This document shows, in pieces, positions 52,302 through 61,772 of a stretch of DNA of 64,000 nt. Origin of the DNA: BJHQ01 sp964654285. Lineage in GTDB: Bacteria > Planctomycetota > UBA11346. A model generated the notes under the pieces. The model had not been told where the DNA came from. It did not search any database and saw nothing but the letters and a program-made list of their open reading frames with translations. Both the position numbers and the translations under genes were made by a program. Every line of letters begins with the position of its first letter. Positions within the stretch are counted from its first letter, which is position 1. The stretch covers positions 1-64,000 of the forward strand of contig CAZZJC010000007.1 in the NCBI GenBank assembly GCA_964654285.1, written 5' to 3'.

Positions 52302-52425
52302 GCGGGGACTGCTCCTAACAGGGGGCGCGAAGATTAGCCTGAATCCGCGTTTGGCAAGTCAGCCGTCGGCGCCGGGGCCGTCCGGGGGCAAGCGGCGGCG
52401 TGCAAGGGTCGGCCCCGGAACAGGT

Positions 52426-53055
52426 TCAGCGCGCCAAACCGGCGATCCCGTCGGCCATCCCGTCCAGGAAGCGGGTGCGGTCGTGGCAGGGATCCACCCC
52501 GGTGGCGCTGACCAGGGCGTGCACCGAGCCGCACAGGCTGTTGGCGCCGACCAGGGCGGCGCCGGTGCGCTGCATCAGCACGCGGGCCGATTCGACGACG
52601 GTGGCGGCATCCTCGAACTTGAAGCCGACGATCGGGCCGACCAGGCCCCAGGAGCGCAGGCGGTCGATGAGCTTTTCCGCCGGGACGAGGCGGATCACGA
52701 ATTCATCCGCCCCGGAGGCGATCTTCGTGCCGGGCACGACCGCGGTGGCGACGCCGGCGCGGACGACCTCGACCTGCGAGATGCGGTAATCGTTGATCGC
52801 CGCGGACAGCACCAGGACGCCATCGGGATGCTGGTCGATCCAGGCGCGCACGGCGGCCTCAAGCCCTTCGCGGTCGTCGAAGCGCATCGCGGCGTCGCCG
52901 CCCGGATCCGACAGCAGCAGGTCGACGCGCAGGTTGCGCGGGCGCAGCCGGGCGGCGAGGGCGCGCGCGGTGGTGCCGGTGGCGCGTACAGACAGGTAGC
53001 GGATGGCGTCGACGGCCAGGCGCGGAGCGCCGCCGACGATGAGGATCGGTCGCAT
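52426..53055 (-). CDS. coaB: Stand-alone phosphopantothenate-cysteine ligase (CoaB-like)
   Basis: The product has 209 residues. The start at 53055 (MRPILIVGGAPRLAVDAIRYLS) fits the family; the longer upstream frame overlaps the divergent gene. It matches only the C-terminal CoaB half of Dfp: a nucleotide loop GGAPRLAVDAIRYLSVRATGTTA, VLSAAINDYR, and VGFKFEDAATVVESA. CoaB joins 4'-phosphopantothenate to cysteine in coenzyme A synthesis. The CoaC decarboxylase half is absent here, so it must be encoded elsewhere. The family elsewhere is mostly bifunctional. Confidence 0.78.
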   Translation of the reverse strand: MRPILIVGGAPRLAVDAIRYLSVRATGTTARALAARLRPRNLRVDLLLSDPGGDAAMRFDDREGLEAAVRAWIDQHPDGVLVLSAAINDYRISQVEVVRAGVATAVVPGTKIASGADEFVIRLVPAEKLIDRLRSWGLVGPIVGFKFEDAATVVESARVLMQRTGAALVGANSLCGSVHALVSATGVDPCHDRTRFLDGMADGIAGLAR

Positions 53056-53197
53056 GCGCGCACCTTCGCGCCCGACGCTGCTTGGCAATGGCGTGATTGC
53101 CCGGGTCGGCCTCCTGGGAACCCCGACGTCCCGCCGGCTTTGGATCCGGACGAACGCCTGCGATTGCCGCAGCCGACCTCCAGGCGAGCATCCCGGC

Positions 53198-54073
53198 ATG
53201 CCCAAGCCTTTCCCCAAGCGCGACGCCCGCGTGCGCCGCACCCCCGCCGCTGCCACCGCCTGGGAGCGCCAGGCCGGCTGGTATGACGCGCACCAGGGCG
53301 ACCGCGGCGACGATTTCTACCAGAAGCTCATCCTGCCCTCGGTCTTGCGCCGCCTGGAGGCGAAACCCAAGGAGCGCGTGCTCGATGTCTGCTGCGGCCA
53401 GGGCGTGCTCGGCCGGGCGCTGGCCGCGATCGGCGTGCGCAGCCTGGGCGTCGACGCCAGCCCGAGTCTGATCGCGAGCGCGCGCGAACGCGCCTCGGCG
53501 CACGAGGCCTACGTCGTCGGCGATGCGCGCGACCTCACCGCCAGCGTGACCGACCGTTCGTTCGACCATGCCGCCCTGGTCATGGCGCTGCAGGATGTCG
53601 ATCGCATGGCCGAGGTACTGAAAGGCACCGCCGCGCTGGTGAAGGCCTGGGGCCGTCTGGTGGTGGTGCTCAGCCATCCCTGTTTCCGCGTGCCCAAGCG
53701 TTCGACCTGGGGCTGGGACGAGACCTTCGGCGTGCAATACCGCCGCATCGACGCCTACCTGTCGCCGAACCAGGTGCCGATCGTCATCAATCCCGGCAAG
53801 GCAGCCGGGGCAGGCAGGCCCGGCGCCGGCGAGAGCCGGAACGACAGCGGCAGCACCCTGTCGTTCCATCGTCCGCTGGCGACCTATCTGGATGCCTTTG
53901 GCCGGGCCGGTTTCGCCATCACCGGGGCCGAGGAGCTGTGCAGCCACCGGCGTGGCACCAAGGGGCCGCGTTCGGGGGCGGAGGACCTCGCCGCGAAGGA
54001 GATCCCGCTCTTCCTGGTGCTCGCCGGCCTCCGGCTGCCGGAACGCCCGCAGGATCGGCCCGCGAAACCCTGA
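53198..54073 (+). CDS. Class I SAM-dependent methyltransferase
   Basis: The product has 291 residues. Rossmann motifs: VLDVCCGQGVLGRALA (motif I), SLGVDASPSLIASARERA (acidic end of strand 2), YVVGDARDLT and FDHAALVMALQDVDRM (post-I and motif IV). The C-terminal half carries a large insertion with YRRIDAYLSPNQVPIVINPGK and an AGRPGAGESRND loop. The substrate cannot be deduced. The start at 53198 is the first ATG that keeps the N terminus compact (MPKPFPKRDARVRR, basic). It is divergent from coaB across 142 bases. Confidence 0.8.
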   Translation: MPKPFPKRDARVRRTPAAATAWERQAGWYDAHQGDRGDDFYQKLILPSVLRRLEAKPKERVLDVCCGQGVLGRALAAIGVRSLGVDASPSLIASARERASAHEAYVVGDARDLTASVTDRSFDHAALVMALQDVDRMAEVLKGTAALVKAWGRLVVVLSHPCFRVPKRSTWGWDETFGVQYRRIDAYLSPNQVPIVINPGKAAGAGRPGAGESRNDSGSTLSFHRPLATYLDAFGRAGFAITGAEELCSHRRGTKGPRSGAEDLAAKEIPLFLVLAGLRLPERPQDRPAKP

Positions 54074-54145
54074 ATCGGCGCCAGGCCGGGGAGGGTGGTG
54101 GATAACCCGTCCTTGCCGCCGCAGCAGGCCCCCGGACAACCGGGC

Positions 54146-56452
54146 ATGCGGCTTTTCGTGCCATGCGCCCTCGTCGTGCTGACCGGTCTGATCGTGGCGG
54201 GCGAGATCCCGGCGCCGGCAACGCCACCACCGTCGCCCGCTCATCCGGTCCTGATCTGGTCGCCGGATGAGCTCGCGGCCCTGCGCGAACGGGCGAAAGG
54301 CGACGCGCAGGTGCAGAAGCAGCTGGCGCGCACGGCGGAACTCGACGCCCGGGTCGGATCCGGCAATCCGGCCATGCTCAATCTGGTGCGCTATGCCGTC
54401 CTCGGCGATCAGGCCGCCGGGGCGCGGGAAAGGCAGGAACTCCTCCGCTTCATCGGCCAGACCGCCCCGGCCAGCGGCAACGACGACCATACGCTTGACG
54501 CCTTGCGCTACGATCTGCTCTACGACCTGCTCAGCCCCGAGGAGCGCAATGGCGTCGAGATCGCCGCGCGGGCGCTGATCGACGCCTGCGCCGGTTTCCC
54601 GGAGGTCTGGACCGACGGCGATCATGCCCGGCCGCGCACCGGCTGGCAGCCCTCCAGCCAATGGCCGGCGATGATCGGCGCGCATGTCTTCGCCGTGGCG
54701 CTGCGCGACGAGGCGCAGATCCGCCGCATCGCCGCGGCTCCGGGCGGCTGGCAGTGGTTCCTCGACCGCTACGTCGTGGATGGGCGCTTCCCCATGGAGG
54801 ACAGCGGCGCCTTCGCCTCGAACCTGGGCGCGATGGTCCTCTGGTGCGATGGGCTGGAACGCCTGGGTCTCGGCGTCCTCGGCTGGAATGCGACGGGCAA
54901 GGGCGGCGCGAGCCTGGGGCGGATCCTGGCCGCGCCGGTGGAGGTCGCGTTGCCGGGCATCGTGCGCCCCGATGGCGGCTGGAGCTTCCCGCTCGTCGCC
55001 CTCGGCGATGCCGGCCGCGCCTGGCTGGTCGGCCACGAGGACAACCGCTGGGTGCAGCGCAAAGCGTTCGGCGCCATCCCCAAGATGGCCGCGCCGCTCT
55101 GGTGCGAGGCCGGGCATCGCCGCTTCCCCACCGCCGGGTTCGACTACTTCCTCGCGAACCTGCGCCGACGCAGCGAGGAGACCTACGTGCCGTCGCTGCT
55201 CTTCGGCCTCGGCCCCATCGATCCGGCCAAGGTCGCGCCGCCGCCGGCGCCGTCGTTCGTCGCGCGCGAGCGCGGTTTCGCCTTCCTGCGCGCCGAGGAG
55301 AGCCCGGCCTACTGGGAATCCCCGCGCCCGGCGGTGGCGTTGCAGTTCGGCACCGCTGCGGCGCGTGCGCCGCACGACCTCTTCAGCATCCTCGACTTCG
55401 TCGCCAACAACCGGCTGATCTACGAACGCCTGGGCCGCACCGCGGCCAGCTACGCCGGGAACGAATCCTGGCGCGATCATGGACGCGGCCAGGCGAGCGC
55501 GATCGTCGTCGATGAGCTCCAGGTCCAGGCCGTCGATGACGGCGAGAACGGCCCCGCGAACCAGCGCATCCGCAGCCGCCTGACCGGCCCGGCCAGGTTC
55601 GTCGCGGTGCGCGCCGCCGGCGCCTTCCGCCCGGCCGCAGCCGATGTCGACCTGGAGCGCGCCATGGTGCTCACCGGGGACTACCTGATCGACGTGACCT
55701 GGCTCGCCGGCAGCCGCGAACACGTCTACGACTGGCATGTGCAGTCGGCGGGAGCGATCCCTGCCGCCCACGCCGCCAACTGGAAACCCGCCACCGGCTT
55801 CGCCGACAACCAGATCCGCGAGCAGGCCCTGCCGCGCAAGCACCTGGGCGACCTGCGCGCCCGCGACGCCGGGGCAGACCCCTGGAGCACCACCATCCTG
55901 CTGCAAGCCCCCGATGCGCCGGTCGACGCCGCCCAGGCCGTCGGCGTGCGCGTCACCATGCTCGGCGAACCGGGCACGGTGCTTCTCAGCGGTCGGCCAC
56001 CCGGCCTGCAGGCCGCCGAACCCGGCGTGAAACTCCTGGTCACCCGCACCGCCACCGCGACCTGCTTCGCCGCCGTGCACGAACCGCTCAAAGGCGGGAT
56101 CAATGCCGGCCGGATCGAGCGCATCGTCCGTTTCGGCCGCCCGGCAGATGGGGTCGCCATCGCGGTGACCGGCAAGGCCGGCACCGGCATCGACGACCGC
56201 GTTCTCATCCGCGCCGGCAATGCCGCCCAGGAACCGGCCACCTTCGCCAGCGACGGCGAATCCTTCACCATCGCCGACCATGCCTGGATCCGCCTCGCCC
56301 CCGACCGCATCGACGCCTGGGGCGGCCTGCGCGCGCTGCGCCTGCGCTCGACCGGCAGCCCGCGCCTGGTCGTCAACGGGGTCGAACAACCGCTGACCAG
56401 CGTCGAGGGGATGCTGGGGTGGGATGCGGCGGCTTCGCCCGCCGCCCCCTGA
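54146..56452 (+). CDS. Secreted heparinase II/III-like protein
   Basis: The product has 768 residues. The start at 54146 (MRLFVPCALVVLTGLIVAGE) gives a signal peptide; a GTG at 54095 after GGGGAGG is an alternative. The N-terminal half is helical with an alginate-lyase-type toroid pattern (LRERAKGDAQVQKQLARTAE, GRFPMEDSGAFASNLG). The C-terminal half is beta-rich with YERLGRTAASYAGNESWRDH and HVYDWHVQSAG, as in heparinase II/III family lyases. It would degrade an acidic polysaccharide in the periplasm or outside. No full catalytic set was confirmed, so the reaction is open. Confidence 0.65.
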   Translation: MRLFVPCALVVLTGLIVAGEIPAPATPPPSPAHPVLIWSPDELAALRERAKGDAQVQKQLARTAELDARVGSGNPAMLNLVRYAVLGDQAAGARERQELLRFIGQTAPASGNDDHTLDALRYDLLYDLLSPEERNGVEIAARALIDACAGFPEVWTDGDHARPRTGWQPSSQWPAMIGAHVFAVALRDEAQIRRIAAAPGGWQWFLDRYVVDGRFPMEDSGAFASNLGAMVLWCDGLERLGLGVLGWNATGKGGASLGRILAAPVEVALPGIVRPDGGWSFPLVALGDAGRAWLVGHEDNRWVQRKAFGAIPKMAAPLWCEAGHRRFPTAGFDYFLANLRRRSEETYVPSLLFGLGPIDPAKVAPPPAPSFVARERGFAFLRAEESPAYWESPRPAVALQFGTAAARAPHDLFSILDFVANNRLIYERLGRTAASYAGNESWRDHGRGQASAIVVDELQVQAVDDGENGPANQRIRSRLTGPARFVAVRAAGAFRPAAADVDLERAMVLTGDYLIDVTWLAGSREHVYDWHVQSAGAIPAAHAANWKPATGFADNQIREQALPRKHLGDLRARDAGADPWSTTILLQAPDAPVDAAQAVGVRVTMLGEPGTVLLSGRPPGLQAAEPGVKLLVTRTATATCFAAVHEPLKGGINAGRIERIVRFGRPADGVAIAVTGKAGTGIDDRVLIRAGNAAQEPATFASDGESFTIADHAWIRLAPDRIDAWGGLRALRLRSTGSPRLVVNGVEQPLTSVEGMLGWDAAASPAAP

Positions 56453-56499
56453 ACGACCGTGCAGGCGCCACCCCCAGGAACGGAGGCGGCCATCCGGTT

Positions 56500-57630
56500 T
56501 CAGGAGAAATGCTTCGACAGCCTCGGCCCCTCTTGCCTGGCGTAGGTGTTGCCGCAGGTGCCGTAGAGTTCCTGGCAGGGGCGCTGGAGCGCTTCGAAGG
56601 CCATGGCGCAGATCGGCTGGCGGTGGCGCAGGATGAGGTCGTCCTGATGCGGGCGGACTTCGAGCACCGCAGGGGCGCCCGGAGTGGCTTCGCCGTGGAT
56701 GCCCCAACCCGGGTCGAAGAAGCCGGCGTAGTGGGCGCGGAACTCGCCGGCGGTGGGGTCGAAGGGCACCATCTCGCAGGCGAGGTCGGCCGGCACGATC
56801 ACGCGCTCGGCGGTGGCGAGGATGTAGAAGCGGTCTTTTTCCAGGAACAGCAGGCCGGAACTCGGGCGCGGCACGGGGGCGAAGAAGTCCTCGGCGCGGT
56901 GCGCGGCGAGATCGGCCAGCACCACCGGCCGGTGGCTCGACTTGGCGACGAAGCCGATGCGGTCGCGGTCGAGGTCGACGCCCATCATGACCCGGCCATC
57001 GGCGATCATGTCCGGCCCCGCCACGCTGCCATCACCCAGGCGCAGGAGCGGCTGGCGGCGGTGGCGCGCCAGCAGTTCCTCGTGGTCGAGCACATGGCGG
57101 TGGTTGTAGAAGATGATCTGGTTCAGGCTGATCCCCGCCGACACCACCAGGTTGAAGCTGCGCGGGATGAGCTCGATCCAGAGGTCGCCCTGGTAGCCGG
57201 CCGAGATGCGGTCGTAGCGCTGGCTGCCATCGGAGAGCACGCGGGTGGCGAGGTCGATGCGGCCGGTCGAGCTCTTCCCGTTGGCGTAGCCCTGCATGTC
57301 GGGCGGAAGGCGCAGGCTTTCGCGCAGGCGCACGACGTAGACCTGGTTGCGCGCCAGGCAGGTGGGGCGCGAGAGGTCGATGGGTTCGAGCGCGAGCCCG
57401 CGCACCAGATCCGCCACGTTCTCCCCCGGCCGCGGCAGGACCGAGCCGGGCATGCGGAAGCCTTCCGCGCCCAGGCGCAGGTCGAGGCTGGCCGGCTGGA
57501 CCTGGCCGGGAGCGAAAGGAGTGGCCGACATCACGTGCCCGCGTTCAAGCAGCAGACGCAGGGCGGTGCTGTCGAGCGTGCCGTCGACGGCGAGGGGATC
57601 CGGGGCGGAAGGATGCGAGGGATTCGTCAT
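56500..57630 (-). CDS. dcd: dCTP deaminase, long two-domain form
   Basis: The product has 376 residues. The start at 57630 (MTNPSHPSAPDPLAVDG) is preferred over a frame from 57789. Both halves carry dUTPase-fold signatures: ANGKSSTGRIDLATRVLSDG in the first and the related GEFRAHYAGFFDPGWGIHG in the second. It deaminates dCTP to dUTP for thymidylate synthesis. The usual Dcd is about 190 residues; the duplicated form of this length is known in several phyla. The AGFFDPGW element is typical. A ribosome site GGTGGC/GGAGG region lies 10 bases upstream. Confidence 0.85.
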   Translation of the reverse strand: MTNPSHPSAPDPLAVDGTLDSTALRLLLERGHVMSATPFAPGQVQPASLDLRLGAEGFRMPGSVLPRPGENVADLVRGLALEPIDLSRPTCLARNQVYVVRLRESLRLPPDMQGYANGKSSTGRIDLATRVLSDGSQRYDRISAGYQGDLWIELIPRSFNLVVSAGISLNQIIFYNHRHVLDHEELLARHRRQPLLRLGDGSVAGPDMIADGRVMMGVDLDRDRIGFVAKSSHRPVVLADLAAHRAEDFFAPVPRPSSGLLFLEKDRFYILATAERVIVPADLACEMVPFDPTAGEFRAHYAGFFDPGWGIHGEATPGAPAVLEVRPHQDDLILRHRQPICAMAFEALQRPCQELYGTCGNTYARQEGPRLSKHFS

Positions 57631-57886
57631 GGAGGTGGCGGCATGATGGAACAGCGCCCGTCCAGGCCAGCGCTGCGTCGCCGCCCATCGTCCGTTCAAC
57701 GCTGACCACAGAAAGGAGGAGATTCGGCATCCACCAGGATGAGCGGACCGGCGTCGAACGCCACCCACCTGAACAAACAGTGCCATCACGAATCCTGTGT
57801 CCTTTGTGCTCTTTGTGGCCGATCCTTCCGTTTGTCCTTAGCGCTGGGATGCGCGTGTCACTCCTTGCTGCTTCGCCTGCCGACCC

Positions 57887-58741
57887 ATGCTCGCGCGCGT
57901 CGTGGCCACCACCCCCTCCACCTGGCGCTTCGTCCTCACCGGCTGCGGCACCTCGCACGGCAATCCGCTCTGGGGCCTGGAAAGCTGGTGGTCGACCGAT
58001 CCCAAGGACCGCCGCCGCCGGTCGGGCGCGGCGCTGCTCGGGCCGCGCGACGAGGTCGTCCTCTTCGATGCCGGGCCGGATCTGGCGCACCAGTGCACCG
58101 ATCCCTTCCGCACCTGGGACGGCCGGTCGTATCCCGCCGACTGCCTGGTGCGTTGCGATGCGGTGCTGCTCAGCCACTGCCACGCCGACCACTGCCATGG
58201 GCTCAACGACCTGCGCCACCTCAACCGGCTGATGGCCGGGGCGAGCATCCCGATCTATGGCGATGGCCGTCATCTGGACGAGCTCCGCCAGATGTTCCCT
58301 TACTGTTTCGGTGCCTATGAAGATGCCTACCGCCACGCCCGGCCGGCCCTGGAACTCGTCCCGGTCGAGGATGGCCGGCAGGTCACCGTCGCCGACCTGC
58401 CGGTGACCACCGTCGCGATGAGCCACGGTGCGGCCGGTCGCACGACCGGCTGGCGCTGCGGCAGCCTGGGGTACCTGACTGATCTCAAGGAACTGCCGGT
58501 CGCGGCGGATCCGCTTCTGGCCGGGCTGGATCTCCTGGTGCTCAGCATGCTGCGCGAGAATCCGCATCCCACGCATCTCAGCTGGGCCGAGGCGCAGGCG
58601 GTGATCGCGCGGCTCAGGCCCCGGCGCACCGTGCTGACCCACATGGCGCCCGAGGTGCGCTGGGCCGACTGGCAGGCGCGCCTGCCGCCGGGAGTGGAGA
58701 TGGGCTGGGATGGGTGGACCACGACGGTGGAGATGCCGTGA
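57887..58741 (+). CDS. PhnP-like metallo-beta-lactamase-fold hydrolase
   Basis: The product has 284 residues. It has the di-metal motif H97-C-H99-A-D101-H102, with FTGCGTS-like FVLTGCGTSHGNP at the N terminus and LTHMAPE near the C terminus. PhnP relatives hydrolyse cyclic phosphate or phosphodiester bonds. A second insertion YPYCFGAYEDAYRH around 150 is typical. It probably acts in the cytoplasm. It overlaps the SpoIID gene by the sequence GTGA, suggesting translational coupling. Confidence 0.78.
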   Translation: MLARVVATTPSTWRFVLTGCGTSHGNPLWGLESWWSTDPKDRRRRSGAALLGPRDEVVLFDAGPDLAHQCTDPFRTWDGRSYPADCLVRCDAVLLSHCHADHCHGLNDLRHLNRLMAGASIPIYGDGRHLDELRQMFPYCFGAYEDAYRHARPALELVPVEDGRQVTVADLPVTTVAMSHGAAGRTTGWRCGSLGYLTDLKELPVAADPLLAGLDLLVLSMLRENPHPTHLSWAEAQAVIARLRPRRTVLTHMAPEVRWADWQARLPPGVEMGWDGWTTTVEMP

Positions 58742-60075
58742 CGTCGCCCCTGGGTTCCGTCAGCAGAGCCGGGCTGCTCGGGGTCGCGCTGATGCTGCTG
58801 GCCGGCTGCGTGCGATCGGCGCCCGGTCCGCTATCCGGCGACGTCGCCACCGCAGGGTCGAAGGGTTCGCCGGGGCCGACGATCGGGAACCCGCCGCCCG
58901 TACCCCGCCAGCTGCCCGCTTTCGAGCGCGAACCCGAGATCGGCGTCCTTCTCGCCCAGGGCCGGCGCCTGGTGTTCGATCTGCCCAACGGCGCGACGCT
59001 GCCGGATGGCCGCGCGCTGGCGCCAGGGCGCTGTACCGCCGAGATCGATCCGGGCGGATGGCGCATCGGCGGGCATGCGGTCTCCGCGACGCTGGTGGTG
59101 ATCGAGGCGGCCACCGCCAACGGCGTGCGTTTCCGCGCCCGTCCCGACGGCAGCGACAAGGATCTGCGCTTCGCCGGCCGGCCGGTGCTGCACCGCAACC
59201 CGGCCGGGGGCATCGCGCTCATCGAGCGCATTCCGCTCGACGGCTATCTCGCCGGGGTGGTCGGGGTCGAGATGAATCCGAACTGGCCGGCCCAGGCGCT
59301 GGCGGCGCAGGCGATCGCCGCGCGCAGCTACGCCGCCGCACGATGGATGGCGGCCTCCGACCAGCCCTGGCAGCTCCACCACCATTTCAGCGTCGACATG
59401 GCCTACCACGGCGTGCCGGCGAAATCCGATGCGGCGGCGGGGGCGGTCGCCGCCACGCGCGGCCAGGTCCTGTGGTATCGCGGCCAGCCGGTGCTCGCGC
59501 GCTTCCACGCCGCCAGCGGCGGGCGCACCGAATCGGCGGCGAACCTGTGGCCGGCGTACCGCGCACCCGATGGGATCACCTCGCAGTCGCCGGTCATGCC
59601 GGTGGTCGATGATCCCGCCTGCGCCCGCGCTGCGGTGGCGCTGCGCCTGCCGCTGCACCAGGACTGGACGACCGAGATCCCGCTCAAGGCGGTGACCGAG
59701 GCCGTGCGCACCTGGGCGGCGCAGAACAGCGCCGAGAGAGCAAAGCCTGCGGTCGGCGCGGTGACTGCCGTGGACATCGCCAGCCGCGAGGCGGATTCGG
59801 GCCGGGTCAGGACCGTGCAGATCCGGCATCATGGCGGTGAAATCATCATGCCTGCCGTCGATCTGCGCCGATTGCTGGGCTCGGGCACGGTGCGGTCGAC
59901 GCGCTGGGACGCCTGCGCGGTGGCCAATGGCCGGCTGATCATCCGTGGCCATGGCTACGGCCACGGCGTCGGGCTCAGCCAGATCAGCGCCTGGCAGATG
60001 GCGCGCGATGGATCCGACGCGGCGGCGATCCTGGCGCGTTTCTATCCCGGCGCCGAACTCGTCCGTCGTTACTGA
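58738..60075 (+). CDS. SpoIID/LytB-domain lipoprotein
   Basis: The product has 445 residues from GTG at 58738, whose GTGA overlaps the stop of the upstream gene. An ATG at 58714 lies within the upstream gene. The lipobox is LLAG-C24. Residues about 160-440 form the SpoIID/LytB domain (IPLDGYLAGVVGVEMNPNWP, LAAQAIAARSYAAARW, FHAASGGRTESAANLW, GHGYGHGVGLSQISAWQMA). SpoIID family members bind or cut denuded peptidoglycan during sporulation; in non-spore-formers they may have a role in cell-wall remodelling. It is anchored in a membrane and acts in the periplasm. Confidence 0.85.
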   Translation: MTSPLGSVSRAGLLGVALMLLAGCVRSAPGPLSGDVATAGSKGSPGPTIGNPPPVPRQLPAFEREPEIGVLLAQGRRLVFDLPNGATLPDGRALAPGRCTAEIDPGGWRIGGHAVSATLVVIEAATANGVRFRARPDGSDKDLRFAGRPVLHRNPAGGIALIERIPLDGYLAGVVGVEMNPNWPAQALAAQAIAARSYAAARWMAASDQPWQLHHHFSVDMAYHGVPAKSDAAAGAVAATRGQVLWYRGQPVLARFHAASGGRTESAANLWPAYRAPDGITSQSPVMPVVDDPACARAAVALRLPLHQDWTTEIPLKAVTEAVRTWAAQNSAERAKPAVGAVTAVDIASREADSGRVRTVQIRHHGGEIIMPAVDLRRLLGSGTVRSTRWDACAVANGRLIIRGHGYGHGVGLSQISAWQMARDGSDAAAILARFYPGAELVRRY

Positions 60076-60084
60076 GACCCGCAG

Positions 60085-60813
60085 CTACTGCGGCGCGTCG
60101 AGGGCCAGGCAGTCGGCGAAGACATCCTCGCCGGCGGCCCAGCGCGTGGCGGCGTCGGCGGTAGCGAGGGCGCGGCCGACCGCCGCATGCAGCTCGTAGA
60201 GCGTGGCGTCCCGACCGCGTTCGCGGCAGGTCGAGCGCAACGCCTCCAGCACCGCATTGGTGCTGAAATACGCGAGCTGGTCGATGCGCGGCTGCGGTTT
60301 GGCCGGATCGACGTAGTGCGCCTGGCAGCCTGCAAGGTCGACGCTGCTCAGGCCGCGGCAGGCCAGCGGCCGCACGGGGTGGATGCCGCAGGCGCCGGCG
60401 CCATCGAGGAACGGGCAGGGAATCCTGGCCTTGCGGTAGTCCGCCACGCCGAAGCCGGCCAGACCCCGGGTGCGCTGGTCGAGCACGGCCTGCAAGCGGA
60501 CCAGCCACTCGGCCGGCAGATTGGCGCGCAGGATCTCGGCGATGGTGATCGCCTCGGGTGCGGTCAGGCGTACCGGCTGATAGCAGCAGAAGGAGCAGCC
60601 GCGCTTGCAGGCGTGCTGGTCGCGCACCGGGCTGGCCGCGGAATAGGCATCGGCCAGCGCCGCCGCGGCCTGCGCCAGGCGCGGGGCGAGACGGGATGGA
60701 ACGTGTTCAGCGGCGGTTTCGGCCGCGAGCGCGGTGGCGGCCTCCTGCTGCACCCGGGCATGCAGGGCCTGGGCGTCGCGACGGGCGCGGTCGAGGCCGG
60801 GGTCGTTGGACAT
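60085..60813 (-). CDS. YkgJ-family cysteine-cluster protein
   Basis: The product has 242 residues. Cysteines at 69, 73, 76 and 77 (CKRGCSFCC) and at 133, 142, 152 and 163 (CPFL...ACGIHPVRPLACRG...C) match the YkgJ/UPF0153 family, which binds an iron-sulfur or zinc centre. The function of the family is unknown. The N-terminal 65 residues are a helical, alanine-rich extension. The stop is 10 bases from the convergent SpoIID gene. Confidence 0.85.
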   Translation of the reverse strand: MSNDPGLDRARRDAQALHARVQQEAATALAAETAAEHVPSRLAPRLAQAAAALADAYSAASPVRDQHACKRGCSFCCYQPVRLTAPEAITIAEILRANLPAEWLVRLQAVLDQRTRGLAGFGVADYRKARIPCPFLDGAGACGIHPVRPLACRGLSSVDLAGCQAHYVDPAKPQPRIDQLAYFSTNAVLEALRSTCRERGRDATLYELHAAVGRALATADAATRWAAGEDVFADCLALDAPQ

Positions 60814-60992
60814 GCCGGAACGCTAATCCCCCGCCGGACCGGAGCCATGGTCCTCCATCCCGGTCAGATGCGGAGCCTGGCCTGGAATCCCTCTGCGCGA
60901 CACCATGGCAGACGCGTTCCGGGGCCGCTTCCGCGCCCGCTCGACAGCGCCGACGCGTCGGCGACCATGCGGACCACGCACGAAAGGCCGCC

Positions 60993-61766
60993 ATGCCCGT
61001 CTGGTCCATCTGCGGTGTCCTGCCTCCTGCCCTCCTCGCGCTGCGCCGCCGGGCGTCGCTGGCCGCCATCCTTGCCGGCGGCCTGCTCCTGGCCGGCTGC
61101 GGCCGCGACGACCCGTTGTCCTACAACAGCACGCTCAGCGAGAGCAGCAAGATCGAGAAGGGCATCGCCGAGGCCAAGCGGGACATCGCCGAACTCGCCA
61201 AGGGCAAGGATCCCGACGATCTCCAGGGCAGCGTCGACTATGATCAGGCGCGCGACCGCCTGATCGCGCGCGGGGCGGCGATCCAGGCGACGCTGTGGGA
61301 GGCGCTCAAGACCTCGACCGACTGGTCGATCCGCATGGGCATCGTCGAGGTGCTCCAGGCGGTGCGCACCAAGCCGAGCACCGAACCGCTGATCGCGGTG
61401 CTCGACGATCCCCAGCCGCTCGTCGCCATGCGCGCCGACCATGCCCTGCAATTCATGTACGATCACCGCGAGATCCCCAAGGCCGGCGAGCCGACCGGCG
61501 CCAACGGCCTGCCTCCGGTGCCGCTGCGCGCCGAGGACGACTTCGACCGCGATGCCGATCTGCGCATCTGGTCGGAATGGCATCGCGTCAACGGCAAGCA
61601 GCTCAAGGAGGCCTGGCAGAACTGGTGGAAGGCGAACCGCGACACGGCGGTGGTGGTCGAACCCAACCTGAAGCTGGTCGATCCCGACAAGGCACCCGGG
61701 AAGAAGCCGGCGAAGGAGACCAGGTACGGGCCGATCCCGTCCTTCGATCCCGCCCGCAACCGGTAG
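60993..61766 (+). CDS. Lipoprotein with HEAT-like repeats
   Basis: The product has 257 residues. The start at 60993 (MPVWSICGVLPPALL) leads to a lipobox LLLAG-C36. Residues about 100-160 (AIQATLWEALKTSTDWSIRMGIVEVLQAVRT, EPLIAVLDDPQPLVAMRADHAL) look like two HEAT or PBS-lyase helices. The C terminus is charged (KLVDPDKAPGKKPAKETRYG). It is presumably tethered to a membrane and mediates protein contacts. No homologous function is recognised. It is convergent with tadA, 6 bases away. Confidence 0.65.
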   Translation: MPVWSICGVLPPALLALRRRASLAAILAGGLLLAGCGRDDPLSYNSTLSESSKIEKGIAEAKRDIAELAKGKDPDDLQGSVDYDQARDRLIARGAAIQATLWEALKTSTDWSIRMGIVEVLQAVRTKPSTEPLIAVLDDPQPLVAMRADHALQFMYDHREIPKAGEPTGANGLPPVPLRAEDDFDRDADLRIWSEWHRVNGKQLKEAWQNWWKANRDTAVVVEPNLKLVDPDKAPGKKPAKETRYGPIPSFDPARNR

Positions 61767-61772
61767 CCCGGC

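Noticed and set aside
52859..56707. A 1282-codon minus-strand open frame
   Set aside because: High G+C leaves few stops. It overlaps the methyltransferase and the heparinase-like gene, which have clear domains, and its own translation has none.
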